From positions 68,491,842 through 68,555,841 of the forward strand of contig OZ038488.1 of assembly GCA_964036315.1 (NCBI GenBank): a DNA stretch of 64,000 nt. Reading direction: 5' to 3'. Source of the stretch: Acanthosepion esculentum. Its lineage: Eukaryota > Mollusca > Cephalopoda > Sepiida > Sepiidae. Below the pieces are notes generated by a model. That model saw nothing but the letters and a program-made list of their open reading frames with translations, searched no databases and was not told where the DNA came from. Shown here piece by piece: positions 20,270-29,824 of this stretch. The translations under genes were made by a program, and so were the position numbers. How positions within the stretch are numbered: the first letter of the stretch is position 1; each line of letters starts with the position of its first letter.

Positions 20270-20700
20270 TTATATGATCTCGAATTGCAATGAGAATAGT
20301 GACGTCACATGACCCGTCATGCAACTTCTAGTCGCAAACCACCCAAATTCCCTTCTTATTCATCGGAGAGAAGTTCCACTCAAACAGCGTCTTCCCGCGA
20401 ACCAGTGCCCTGTGGAACAGACTCCTAAGAGGATGATTCCTCGATCACTACAATCTTAACTTGTTCAAGTTTAGTCAACCGTTATCTTCCCCTTCTATCC
20501 ATATAAACTACCCCTTTACGTAACCCTCTACCTCAAGTGGCCCCCGGGCCTTGTACAGGGTGAACCTCAATGTTAAAAAAGAAAAACACTGAAGTCTTCA
20601 TAAAAATTCAGAATGTGGAATTAATAAATTTTAAACACATCAGATACCTAAGTATGATGACACGGTTTATTGGTGCATCTCCAAAAATTTACATGACTAG
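20270..20700 (+). pseudogene. LINE-F RT thumb fragment split by LINE-D
   Basis: 20285-20325 matches 21850-21890 (AGTGA.GTCACATG.CC), and 20603-20660 resumes with TTCAGAATGTGGAATTAATA and AAACACATCAGATACCT, matching 21895-21945. The reading IQNVELINFKHIRYLS resembles the Y-L-G strand that follows the RT palm in RTE-like LINEs. A LINE-D 3' end separates the halves. Confidence 0.6.
20335..20598 (+). pseudogene. LINE-D 3' end nested in LINE-F
   Basis: Reads HSNSVFPRTSALWNRLLRG and then the shared CTCGATCACTACAATCTTAA, CAACCGTTATC, CTCAAGTGGCCCCCGG and CCTTGTACAGGGTGAAC, ending in an A-rich tail (TTAAAAAAGAAAAA). This is the best-preserved LINE-D terminus in the window and serves as my reference for the family. 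Confidence 0.85.
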
Positions 20701-21175
20701 AGTCTGACAGCTGATCTCTCATCTGATCTCACAGCTCAATGGAGAAAAACTGACTTGTAACATTCAGTACCTATAAAACCAAGCTAGGGACGTTTCAACC
20801 TCACCAAGCAGATCTTGAATTTTCTCCAATCATAAAGAGTGAACTTTGCCTTGAATGCCTACTGGGATGCAGACTCACCCCAGACATAAAACTGAACCCA
20901 TATATACAATCAATAGCTGAAGATGCTGGGAAAAGTGGCCTGTTCTTTGTATCTACCCCTTTCTCCTGATATGATCTAGTATTATATGATTCTGATCAAA
21001 AATGCAGTATTTCGGCCATATCTGGGCTGGAACTGCCCAATCTACACTTTCCGACCTTGATAGAGTTCAAAAACGGCTACGCGGACTTCTAAGTTTTGAA
21101 CAACACCTTTCCCACAGACGAAATATCGCTATCCTCTCACGACTCTATCGCTATTTCTTGCGGGAAACGAGTTGC
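20700..21175 (+). pseudogene. LINE-D-type RT thumb/connection fragment
   Basis: About 20770-20940 reads NTYKTKLGTFQPHQADLEFS, LECLLGCRLTPDIKLNPYIQ and SIAEDAGK. Then 21002-21170 reads MQYFGHIWAGTAQSTLSDLD, RVQKRL and LSHRRNIAILSRLYRYF. This order (thumb, YC.HIW block, LSHRR..A.L..LY) is typical of the CR1/L2/jockey group. Frame breaks occur between the two readings. Confidence 0.8.
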
Positions 21176-21179
21176 TGTG

Positions 21180-21540
21180 TGAAAAGTCATTTGCTGCTTT
21201 TGCGTGAAGTGGGACATTATGACATGTCAGTGAATAGATTATTCCCTCTTACGACATGCCCATGTGATTTCAATTTTCAACGACTGAATATGAGGTCTTC
21301 CAACGGGCCTGCTTCTGGTGTCTCGCACTGCGCCATTTGGGATGTAGTCTACGCAGAAGATGTCTGTTTCCATAGCATCTCATTTCTAATGCTTGTATAC
21401 TTCGATGTGATGCATCTGTTAATGTCCAAGGCGTGCAGAAAGATTGGAAAGACCGATGCACGCAACAATCTGGTCTTTGATTCCAGGCAGATGTTCCCGT
21501 CTTCCCAGATTGCGACAGCTGCTATTGTTTGAGCTGCACT
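21180..21540 (-). pseudogene. LINE-E (RTE-like) RT C-terminal fragment
   Basis: Minus strand reads AAQTIAAVAIWEDGNICLES then KTRLLRASVFPIFLHALD and further on, shifted, GPLEDLIFS and KLKSHGHVVRGN. This follows the RTE-like pattern TT.A...L..IW.DK.I.L.SK..LLR.LV.SIFLYACE ... LRWYGHV.R. The ACE-W core is lost. Confidence 0.75.
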
Positions 21541-21719
21541 TGAACTTAATCTATATGAAACTATATGATTCATATTCTTATATACATCACATCCTGATCA
21601 GTATAATACAGAAGTAATTCCAGATGTTATAATAACGGATCTAAGTGGGTGGGCCTCCAAGTCATAGAAGTTCTTAGCAGGGTCCCTGAAATGAAAATAA
21701 CTGAAATAATATCCGATCC

Positions 21720-21960
21720 TACGTTCCAAAACTGATTTAAGCATTTTGAAAGTGATGACTTGTGCAATGCTATAACATTGACGGCCATCAGCTCTCACAT
21801 GAATAGACGTAAGATAAACCTTTCCCAAGCAGAATCTATGCTCTGGATTCGGAATGAGGGTAGTGATGTCACATGCCCTGAATCCATCATAAAACTTCAG
21901 AATGTAGAATTAATACACTATAAGCATTTAAAATACATCAGTTTATGGATCACTTATAAC
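21720..21960 (+). pseudogene. LINE-F RT thumb fragment
   Basis: Part of an 83-codon frame (21760-22011): SSHMNRRKINLSQAESMLWI then IIKLQNVELIHYKHLKYISL and NNEIEVRLRSG. The layout fits the region after the RT palm of RTE-like LINEs (I.L....E....F.YLG ..NEI..R...G). Homologous to 20270-20700. Confidence 0.65.
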
Positions 21961-21999
21961 AAATGTAGTATAGTGAATAACGAAATTGAGGTTAGGTTG

Positions 22000-22435
22000 C
22001 GCTCCGGGTAGTTTTGTCCATTGCTGTGAGGTGCCACAAATCCAAAATATGATGTGTAGAATGGTTCTTTTGCATCTCCTTTCTAATGTTTGGATTCTTC
22101 AATGTGATGTACAAGATTCGCATGCTTACAGAAAGATTGAGCAGAAAGATTGAGCCGGCCAACGCGCGCAACGGTCTGATCTTTGATTTCGCACAAATGC
22201 TCTGGTTTCCCTCGGTTGGTTTTAGTCTTGTAACGGCTGTCGTTGTTTGCGCTGCCAATGAAATATGTTCCGTTCTGAAACACCCTTCCGTCACAATCGA
22301 GTCCAGACAACTGAATTGGCTCACTAACCACCGCTTTCTATCTTGGTTGAAAAACATTTTTAATTGTTTATCATGTGTTTGTTTTTTTATATTCGGCATT
22401 AATCTCCATGCCATTCTTTTCAGCAAAAGAAGCAA
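22000..22435 (-). pseudogene. LINE-E (RTE-like) RT C-terminal fragment, second copy
   Basis: Within a 147-codon minus-strand frame: CLDSIVTEGCFRTEHISLAA, QTTTAVTRLKP and SKIRPLRALAGSIFLLNLSV, homologous to 21360-21540 and better preserved upstream (FTYLGSIVT.EG..). Ends before the H-V conserved block. Confidence 0.75.
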
Positions 22436-22504
22436 AATCTTCCACAGTGGGCTTTTGTATCGATATTTTTCCCCTCGGTAATTTATCCTATAGGTAAAAA
22501 TTGA

Positions 22505-23070
22505 CTGGGTTTATAATTGAGTCTGGAGGTAAACGCGACCAGGGTTTATGCTTGAATCTATAGATAAGTTCCTTTATACTTGAGTCTATACAAAAGCAGT
22601 GGTCATGTTTATAACTGAGCCTATAGCAATTTCTAAAGAAGTATTGAATTTTTATTTATTAATCCGACAGATTTTATCACTTTAAACTTTATTTTTAGGA
22701 GACACTCATATCTGAGTAGACACCCAGTCGGGAAATTTTATTAAAGAATCTGCGTCCCCCAACACTGGGAAGCAGGAACCGTCTGTAGAGCTGACGTGTT
22801 TTAGTTTCTGCGTGGTCGAGCCGGTCTAAAGCACGTCATATATTTATTTGAGTCTGTAGGCAAACATCGTTCGAGTTTATACTTGAGTCAATAGGAAAAG
22901 AGTCATGTTTATACATGAGTTTATAGGTAAACATTGGTCGTAGGTAAACTTTGGTTATATTTTTATTTGCGTTTATATATATATATATACTGCATGGATT
23001 TATACGTGATTCTATAAGTAAACATTGCTTGTGAATAAACTTAAGCTTGAAGGTAAATATTGGTCCTATT
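22505..23070. repeat. ~34-bp minisatellite, split by a SINE1
   Basis: Units like GTTTATACTTGAGTCTATAG + GTAAACATTGGTC; about four on the left (22505-22625) and six to seven on the right (22850-23070). Two more units lie farther right at 23630-23690. A SINE1 copy occupies the gap. Confidence 0.85.
22630..22850 (-). mobile_element. SINE1 copy inside the minisatellite
   Basis: Shows the SINE1 tail on the minus strand (AATCCGACAGATTTTATCAC, TTTATTTTTAGGAGACACTC, ATATCTGAGTAGACAC), then a degraded tRNA-like head near 22790-22845. Confidence 0.7.
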
Positions 23071-23215
23071 CACTACCATAGAGGGTATAATGAGGTGCTG
23101 GTAAAGACGAAATAAATAATTTGGGCTTCTTTACTCTCCAAGGTTACCTATAGGCATTAGTATATCCGTGAAAGACAAACACAATAATACGATGGAACAA
23201 AAGACTAAAATAATC
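23071..23215. repeat. Dispersed repeat shared with 26560-26705
   Basis: About 130 bases close to the other copy: ACCATAGAGG.TATAATGAGG, then CTATAGGCATTAGTATATCC and ACGATG.AA.AAAA.ACTAA. The left end resembles the complement of the LINE-A GECW block, and the right end resembles LINE-A KLSK.LR, so it may be a rearranged LINE-A derivative. Confidence 0.7.
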
Positions 23216-23221
23216 TTACGA

Positions 23222-23490
23222 AATTAATTCCCTAAATGTATTATACATTAAATTCCCTAAATGAATTAATTCCCTAAATATATTAATTCTCTGAATGTAT
23301 TAATTCCCTAAATATATTATACATTAAATTTATTCCCTAAATGTATTAATTCCCTAAATATATTATACATTAAATTAATTCCCTAAATATATTAATTCCC
23401 TAAATGTATTATACATTAAATTAATTCCGTAAATGTATTAATTCCGTAAATGTATTAATTCCCTAAATTCCCTATTATACATAAAACATT
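23222..23490. repeat. 17-25-bp AT-rich minisatellite
   Basis: About a dozen copies of ATTAATTCCCTAAATGTA, several joined to TTATACATTAAA as a longer unit. Distinct from the 34-bp array on its left. Confidence 0.93.
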
Positions 23491-23527
23491 TTATTTCTAA
23501 CACTAAATTGCACAAATGTAAGTTACA

Positions 23528-23619
<92 letters not shown>

Positions 23620-23620
23620 A
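23528..23620. repeat. (TA)n-(TG)n microsatellite
   Basis: About 68 bases of TA followed by about 24 bases of TG. Confidence 0.97.
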
Positions 23621-23684
23621 AATATTATTTGTGTTTATACATGAGTCTGTAGGTAAACACTGGTCAAGTGTATACCTGAGGTTA

Positions 23685-23775
23685 TAGGGGGGCCACTTGA
23701 GGTAGAGGGTTACCTAAAGGGGTAGTTTATATGGATAGAAGGGGAAGATAACGGTTGACTAGACTTGAACAGTAC
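23685..23775 (-). pseudogene. LINE-D 3' region fragment
   Basis: GGCCACTTGAGGTAGAGGGT and GGGGAAGATAACGGTTGACT match the complement of 20470-20555 closely. Confidence 0.75.
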
Positions 23776-24054
23776 AAAATATATTCTTTAGTTGATTATA
23801 GTTTCTTTTTTTGTTTGATTTTGTTTAACGGTATATAAACCTGTACGGGTTATTTAATATTGAAATCTAAATAATTTGAACACAATTTCATGGCTTCTAC
23901 TAAGTATAGTCCGAACGCATTTGTATGCCTTCAACTAACGATAAAATGTATTGCTGGTTATTTTAATGTGTTGTTGGTCATTTATTATATAAATATGTAT
24001 TGCTGGTATTTTTACTATAAAAATGTATTTTTATACTTTCGTGGTATCTTGCTT
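23776..24054. other. No gene seen
   Basis: AT-rich; a 100-codon plus frame (23890-24192) overlaps the next SINE and has no features. Confidence 0.5.
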
Positions 24055-24200
24055 TCATTTGAAGAGTTCAAATATTTGCCCATAGCTGGGACCCTAACAG
24101 GTTTGAACCTGCGAACAGCAGCAATTAAGACGTGGTTCCACGTTCCTCAAAACATCCAATCTCCCGATCAGAGGCCTTGCGGCCGGATGTAGTTTATGAT
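24055..24200 (-). mobile_element. SINE3 copy with best B box
   Basis: Minus strand: AAACTACATCCGGCCGCAAG, GCCTCTGATCGGGAG, CTTAATTGCTGCTGTTCGCA then GGTTCAAACCTGTTAGGGTC. GGTTCAAACCT fits the RNA polymerase III B box (GGTTCGAANCC) well. Ends near the word CCCATAGCTGGGACCC. Confidence 0.72.
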
Positions 24201-24441
24201 CATAAACCTGTATATTGATAAATACACACTTATACATATATGCAGAAAATACAACAGCCACATAAGCGTGCTGGGGCGGTGGCCCCATACAAGTAGTGGT
24301 GGTGGATCTATTCCTATTATGGGGAAGAGAAAACAGTATGATAACCTGAACAAATGAGCAGATATTTTAATCCCTTCTTGGTCAGTGTTAGAAATTTTCA
24401 TTTTTCGCTACATCTCGTAAGACTCCTCTAGCGAGAGATAG

Positions 24442-24443
<2 letters not shown>

Positions 24444-24528
<85 letters not shown>
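24444..24528. repeat. (CT)n-(TA)n microsatellite
   Basis: About 30 bases of CT and 55 of TA. Confidence 0.97.
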
Positions 24529-24535
<7 letters not shown>

Positions 24536-25329
24536 CGCTTCAGCAGGTGGGCTAAATCACGTGAAATTACCATCGAAAGGCGCTGCAATCTTCTGTGCAC
24601 TGGTAGTACCGAAGATGTATATCTCCGTGATAATAAAACCTGAGGGGTATTTTTCATTGTGTTCGTGGCAAATATTTGCACCAACCTCTTGTTATCAGCA
24701 CTTCCAATAAGTGTGGTTAGTTCTACACAAGCCTTCACCACTCTAAACAAATCTTTTGTGTTGATAGTCCGCAGTTCAGTTCTGTGTTTCTTTCTTTGCT
24801 ATTCCACCTGAGCAACAAGTCCACTGGCGAGAGAGTTAAGGCGACGGGGACAGGTACAGGATTAAAAACTGAACTGATAGACAATCATACGTCGAAAACG
24901 ACGGGAGAGTCCATCATATATACTCTTGTCTACTCTTCCGTGCGTGAAGATCATCTCTTACAGAGAAGCAGACGCACATGTGTTGAGACCTACTGAGATA
25001 CAAATGAATTCCTCTGCAGGGCGCCTTGCATTATACACCCGGCCTGTTTACATATTATTAGTCGGTATTCTTCCGCAAGAATATTTACCTCGAGAACGAC
25101 ACCCAAAGACACCAATTCTATTCGCCAGATACCATTTTTAATGTATAATATAAACAACACTGAATGTAAAAATCTTCTCGACAAATCTATCTTTTAGCTA
25201 GGCACATGCGCACGAAGTAAATGATTTGCATAAAAATACACAAACCTTGTCAAAACATTATAGCCTAAAGGTTGAAGTTTAATTTATAAAAAAAAAACAT
25301 TATTGTTGGTAACATTAAAATTACTATTA
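24529..25329. other. Unassigned; possible old element
   Basis: Minus-strand reading from 24750 down to about 24535 is open for 70 residues before the TA array (ELTTLIGSADNKRLVQIFAT, RRLQRLSMVISRDLAHLLK). I do not recognise it. The rest has only short frames. Confidence 0.35.
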
Positions 25330-25995
25330 TTTGCATCTGAGTGGCACAAGCTACACGAGTGCAAGCGAACCACTGGTGGAAATATCCAGCATCATATACT
25401 TGGGAACAGCCCTGTCAAAAAATGACACACGCAGCGCGGAAATTCGCCTGCGGATCGCCACGGCCACCGCCACAGCCAGAGCAGCGATGGTCAAATTGGA
25501 AAAGATATGTAAAAGCAATATCAGCTTCCATATCAAGTTCAAACTATACAAATCGCTGGTCGTATTCATTCTCATTTACAGGTGTGATAATTGGGGTTCA
25601 GATTTTTTTTAAATCCAGGCGTTCGAGAACAAATTCTTGAGAAATCTCCTCCTCATCTCCTACTGGGAGCACAAGGCCAATGACTATATACGGAGCACGA
25701 TCAAAGATTTCCTAGGCCGACAGGAATCTCTCTTCTCGTCACTAATAAGTGTCGGAAATTGTCATGGTTTGGCTACGTCACACGGTATAAGAGCATATGC
25801 AATGCCATCATGCAAGGCACTGTCGAAGGAGGGCGCAAGCGAGGACCGCAACGCAACAGCTGTTCAGAAAACGTCAGAGTGGACGGAAATGACAATGCCG
25901 AAACTCCCGAGGGCCTCCGCCAACAGATCTTCCTGGAGGAGGGGGTCAGTTTCTTCTACCCTTAGGTCCTAAAAGACATTGAAGCAATCAAGTGA
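25330..25995 (+). pseudogene. RTE-like LINE, C-terminal RT region to 3' end
   Basis: Two overlapping frames give SIIYLGTALSKNDTRSAEIR, AAMVKLEKICKSNISFHIKF and KLYKSLVVFILIYRCDNWGS. After a stop come FLRNLLLISYWEHKANDYIR, then CHGLATSHGIRA / SWFGYVTRYKSICNAIMQGT, VEGG, KTSEWTEMTM and SANRSSWRRGSVSSTL. This is the complete order of the C-terminal half of RTE-type ORF2, ending with the usual NRSSWR...SS motif. At least two frameshifts and a stop (25610) kill it. The 3' end runs into a GAT array. Confidence 0.88.
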
Positions 25996-25996
25996 C

Positions 25997-26047
<51 letters not shown>
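25996..26047. repeat. (GAT)17 array, RTE 3' tail
   Basis: About 17 perfect TGA/GAT triplets immediately after AAGTGACTGATG. RTE-family LINEs commonly end in short tandem tails, and the position here is exactly at the 3' end. Confidence 0.93.
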
Positions 26048-26050
<3 letters not shown>

Positions 26051-26194
26051 GCATTTTCGTTGGATGAAGCCTTTTTTTTCGCATTTATTTTGTTGTAACT
26101 TTTTCGTTTATTTCCGATACGCGATGTTGGCCAATGGTCAAAATTATTTGCAATGAAAAGCAATTGAAGTTAAGATGTTCGAAAGCTTCTACTA

Positions 26195-26390
26195 TGTGCC
26201 GTGTCCCTTCAGGTCGTAGGGGATCATGAGCCTCCACTACTTCCCACCCTTTGTAGCACTCAGTAAGATTTTTTTTTATTTTCACCATCTCTCTCACTCC
26301 TTGTTCTGTCATCAATTTACACAAGCTTTTTACGTAGTTTACTCGTTGTTACACACTGTCTCGCTTGCCTTCAAATTCACCAGCCATTCT
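26195..26390 (-). pseudogene. LINE-A 3' end fragment
   Basis: Minus strand reads LCKLMTEQGVREMVKIKKNL, TECYKG, EAHDPLRPEGTRHIVE; DNA at the end is the complement of GGGACACGGCACATAGTAGAA. Typical LINE-A terminus. Confidence 0.85.
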
Positions 26391-26489
26391 TTCTTCTTTG
26401 TGTGCTTCAAAAATTTAGACTCTTTCTGATTCTAAGTGCAAGAATATTTTGTGCATCCCCTTTTCATAAACGATCAGTCCAAGGTATTT

Positions 26490-26705
26490 TCAGCATCTTT
26501 CTCTAGCATCACACCCACGTTGTTTCAGGTTTCCTTTACATCTGTGAGGAAATTGTCCAGCATTCACCACCATAGAGGATATAATGAGGTGCTTGCAAAG
26601 AGGGAGGAAATAAATTGGACTTCTCCCCTCTCCAGGGTTCACTATAGGCATTAGTATATCCGTAAAATACTAACATCATAACACGATGAAAGGAAAAAAC
26701 TAAGC
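26490..26705. repeat. Composite repeat: antisense LINE-A block plus dispersed unit
   Basis: 26535-26583 is the complement of the LINE-A EGCWTIS block (TGAGGAAATTGTCCAGCATT). It passes into the 130-bp unit shared with 23071-23215, whose right end leads into a plus-strand LINE-A copy. The block is thus an inverted junction. Confidence 0.65.
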
Positions 26706-26882
26706 AGACTATTAAGACACAAAAAACATCGTTAGAAACAAAAGAAAGAGTACTGAAGTGTTACGTGATATATGTCCTGCTATATGGCATTGAATGCTGG
26801 ACAATCTCCTCAAAGATGCGGAAGAGACTTGAGGCAATGTGGTTCTACAGAAAGATGCTGAGGATACCATGGACCGAATATG
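26706..26882 (+). pseudogene. LINE-A RT C-terminal fragment
   Basis: YGIECWTISSKMRKRLEA then MWFYRKMLRIPWTEY; breaks off abruptly at 26882 after the ACCGAATATG codons. Confidence 0.85.
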
Positions 26883-27721
26883 TTTGTTTTGTGTTCTTTC
26901 CAAGATACAGCAAGTATAGGCATAAGCATACATGTATATGTTCCGTGAAGGCTATCACATACTGTCTTTGTTGATGTCCTGTCTTTAACTCCGTAGTAAA
27001 GCATAGTGAAATGAGCCAGCGAGTTAAAAAATCTATTTCAAGCAAACTCGAACACCATTGGCTAGTTACTTCAATTCTTCTCTGTCTCCCATGATCCTTT
27101 TCATTCCTAAAATTAATATAATTTCTTAGCCGATCCCCATATTTTAGTTGGCATTCCTGTTTTTTTTTAATTCAGGCTCCTATTCGTGTACTTTACTTAA
27201 GAACTCCTCTTTCTTCATTACGACATGTCCAATGAATCACAACTTTCAAATACATAGTGATTCTGTCATCCTTTGGAGTTTTTCATAGAGTTCCTTGCTT
27301 CTATTGAGTTCTTTCCATGATAGACCAAGTATAGCCATAAGCATCACTGCATATGTTCCGTCAACCCTACCACTCATCTTCGTTGTCAATGTTCAGTTGT
27401 CATTACTACTAACCCTTTCGATCACTGCTTGAAAGAAAGTTATTTTCAGATCATTTTGTAGATCCAGCTTTCATATCGTTTCCATTTTCTTTTCTATGTC
27501 CCAAGCTTGAGACCAGTTCTGATCTCCACGTTTTTTTTTCTCTTAACTGAATCCAAACATCAAGCTATTTAAAGACCTATACATGTTTCGTCTCATCTTA
27601 TAATTTCCCCGTTATAAAAATGCAGAATAACGCCCCAAACGTATATTTTGGATACTTATTCATTTTTTTATTGAATTTATTTATGTAAAGAAAATTTTGT
27701 CAGAAAAAAAATGTCCTCCTT
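26883..27721. other. No gene seen; partial local repeat
   Basis: The word CAAG.ATA..AAG(C/T)ATAG.CATAAG at 26900-26925 recurs at 27318-27345, followed by TACATATGTTCCGT-like sequence in both. Otherwise unassigned. Confidence 0.45.
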
Positions 27722-28135
27722 CCAGTATCTGTCTATATTTCTGAGATAAGGTGTTATGTACAACATTTACATTGTTCCGGCTATCATCCTCATCTTTGTT
27801 GCCATATTTATCACAACGTTTCGACCGTTGTACGCTCTGGACTCAAAGATACATGGCACAGTGGATAAAGGCGTTAGTTAGATCCGTTGACAGTGTGAGT
27901 TCAATACCCGGTTAAGGCGGTGGAGAACTTGGAGAGGGGAATTAACAGGAGATAACTGAGAATTGCCATCCATTAGACATGGCACGTGGAACTAGGACAG
28001 TCTACCCCAGTGAGCGAAATGAAGGGTTCAGTTCGATATTCTAACCACCTGAAGACGGCCGAAACGTTGTAATAAATATGGCGACAAAGATGAGGACAAT
28101 AGTCCGAATAATGTAAATAGTACATGATAATAGTA
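27722..28135. mobile_element. SINE2 pair: antisense 3' end then full plus copy
   Basis: 27722-27842 is the minus-strand 3' region (TGTTCCGG..ATCATCC.CATC, TTTGTTGCCATATTTATCAC). 27850-28135 is a full plus-strand copy with head CATGGCACAGTGGATAAAGG, B-box region GAGTTCAATACCCGG, body ACATGGCACGTGGAACTAGG and 3' part CCACCTGAAGACGGCCGAAA. The two 3' parts form an inverted repeat of about 90 bases around the full copy. Confidence 0.85.
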
Positions 28136-28204
28136 CATAATACATAATAATAGTACTACGTTTAAATTCATAACGTCTAGATATGATAGAGCAAAATTCA
28201 TCAA

Positions 28205-28620
28205 AACAATTAATGTCCATGTTCAGTGTATATACAGAGTTTTCGTCTGATGTCCATGGATGTTATTCTTCCGTTTTGTATTGATGACAAAACCATTTCC
28301 ATAATATTTACAGTCTTGTTTCGAAAACTGTTGATATGTGCTGTCTAACTCTGATAACAATATCAAGTTCATCTTCGATTTTGTTTTTTTTTTGTTTTTT
28401 TTTGGAAGACAACATGCATCAATGTTATAAATATCAATGTCCCAAGCCAATACTTCCTGATTTTCTTTTTCACAAATCCTCGAGTCAGCACCCGCTCGTA
28501 TCCGAGCATCGGGATCAACATCCTCTCTATTTATTCCTTTTCTCCCCTCTGCTGGCGGCGGCGGCGGAGATGACTGAAGGCTCAACGTGTTCGAGACGTG
28601 CGAAAACTATTAGCATATAA
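28205..28620 (-). pseudogene. LINE EEP endonuclease fragment (N-terminal ORF2)
   Basis: The 120-codon frame (28223-28585) reads EVLAWDIDIYNIDACCLPKK, then LSELDSTYQQFSKQDCKYYG and NGFVINTKRKNNIHGHQT. This resembles the EEP nuclease core of LINEs (..DI..IDI.CLQET...., YGNGFVIN.K): the catalytic E of the ET motif is replaced by K (PKK where QET is usual). A GGC repeat at 28551 encodes the proline run near the start. The N-terminal residues before about 40 are not recognised. Family link to other LINEs here is unknown. Confidence 0.6.
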
Positions 28621-28659
28621 CTTACGGTGACATCTAGCTAACTAAACTGCAAACTGATG

Positions 28660-28920
28660 AGACGTTGTTGCTAATCTAGTACTGCGCTTAAATTAATAAA
28701 GTCTTGGCACCATAGAGAAGAGCTCACCCGAACAATTTCCATCAAAATATTTATAGAAAAGGCACAGGGAAGCAATATTACCCCAGTGGGAAAGTGACTG
28801 AAGCTAAGACGTCAGGCCAGGACCAATAGAACTGATGATTCTTCTTTGGATTTTATAAACAATTTCTAAATATACAAGAGGCACTCCGGGCTATATGTGG
28901 CAGCTATTAGAGTTCTTGGG
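28660..28920 (-). pseudogene. LINE-C fragment (antisense)
   Basis: Complement of the 50.6-kb copy: CTAGTACTGCGCTTAAATTA, AAGAAAAGGCACAGGGAAGC-like and TCTTTGGATTTTATAAACAA. On the minus strand this is the KIQRR.., VIGPD, LSH.....ASLCLFYKYF region. Confidence 0.75.
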
Positions 28921-29329
28921 TACCTTGGTGTACTAGCGAGCCAGCCAAAATGAGCTGACTCATTTTATAGTTCACCAATAGGAGAGTTTACCAATCAGAA
29001 GACTCAAAGTATTCCATGTTTTTTCCGGAATATTCACTGCCAGCCTTTGATATCGAAGACTAAAGAATTACGGAATAGCTGCTGGTGGTATTTGGGATAT
29101 AGTCCGATTCAGTAGAGTGTCTAACTCGTGAGTGTTAATCTTTAACGTTGTTTCATTGAACAGATTACGTACTGTGCTGGATTCTATATTCATAGACTAT
29201 GGCGAATATGGTTAACAGCAGCAATATTCAAAGCATGGACGAATGGTAGACTTCTACACTTCTACACTTCGTTCTTGACAGTTTTTCTCATTAGAATCTA
29301 TCTTACATATTTATAAGTCTACCATTTGC
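28921..29329. other. No gene seen
   Basis: Unassigned AT-rich DNA. Confidence 0.5.
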
Positions 29330-29480
29330 CTGTGTTTTGAATCTTGCTGCCACATCTGGTCTGCGGCCCCTGCTATATATTTAAAGATTCTTAATAAACT
29401 CAAGAGAAGAATAGCGATCTCTGACCTGGCATCTCGGATTGCGTCCCTTTCTCATCGCCGTAAAGTAGCTTCCATGCGCA
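29330..29480 (+). pseudogene. CR1/L2-like RT connection fragment
   Basis: Reads LPHLVCGPCYI / CCHIWSAAPAI in a mixed frame, then LKILNKLKRRIAISDLASRI and ASLSHRRKVASMRIFYKH. The block order agrees with the LINE-C and LINE-D HIW...RR...LSHRR region; it could belong to either. Confidence 0.7.
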
Positions 29481-29740
29481 TTTTCTATAAACACCGGGTG
29501 TAACAGCAAAATTGTCCAATTGGTAGATTAAATTTTGAACCGTTGTGTCTTAGAAGTGATTAAAGATATCTCCGAGATTTTTATAACACTATTGAACTCT
29601 ACTTTGAGCATTAAGAATATGTAATTACTCCCCAAGCTTAACAGAAGAATCATGATGAAATCAATCATAAACGAAAATGACATGTTCATCACTAATTAAT
29701 CATAGCTAAGGATTGGAAGATCATGAACTATTGATATAAG

Positions 29741-29742
<2 letters not shown>
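29481..29742. other. No gene seen
   Basis: AT-rich spacer before the TA array. Confidence 0.5.

Positions 29743-29794
<52 letters not shown>
29743..29794. repeat. (TA)n array
   Basis: About 52 bases of TA. Confidence 0.97.
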
Positions 29795-29796
<2 letters not shown>

Positions 29797-29824
29797 AAAT
29801 CATTTTCCAACTTATTCGCTCTAT

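Noticed and set aside
23222..23490. CRISPR-like array (short repeats with spacers)
   Set aside because: Units are contiguous AT-rich minisatellite repeats of varying length with no unique spacers, in a eukaryotic context.
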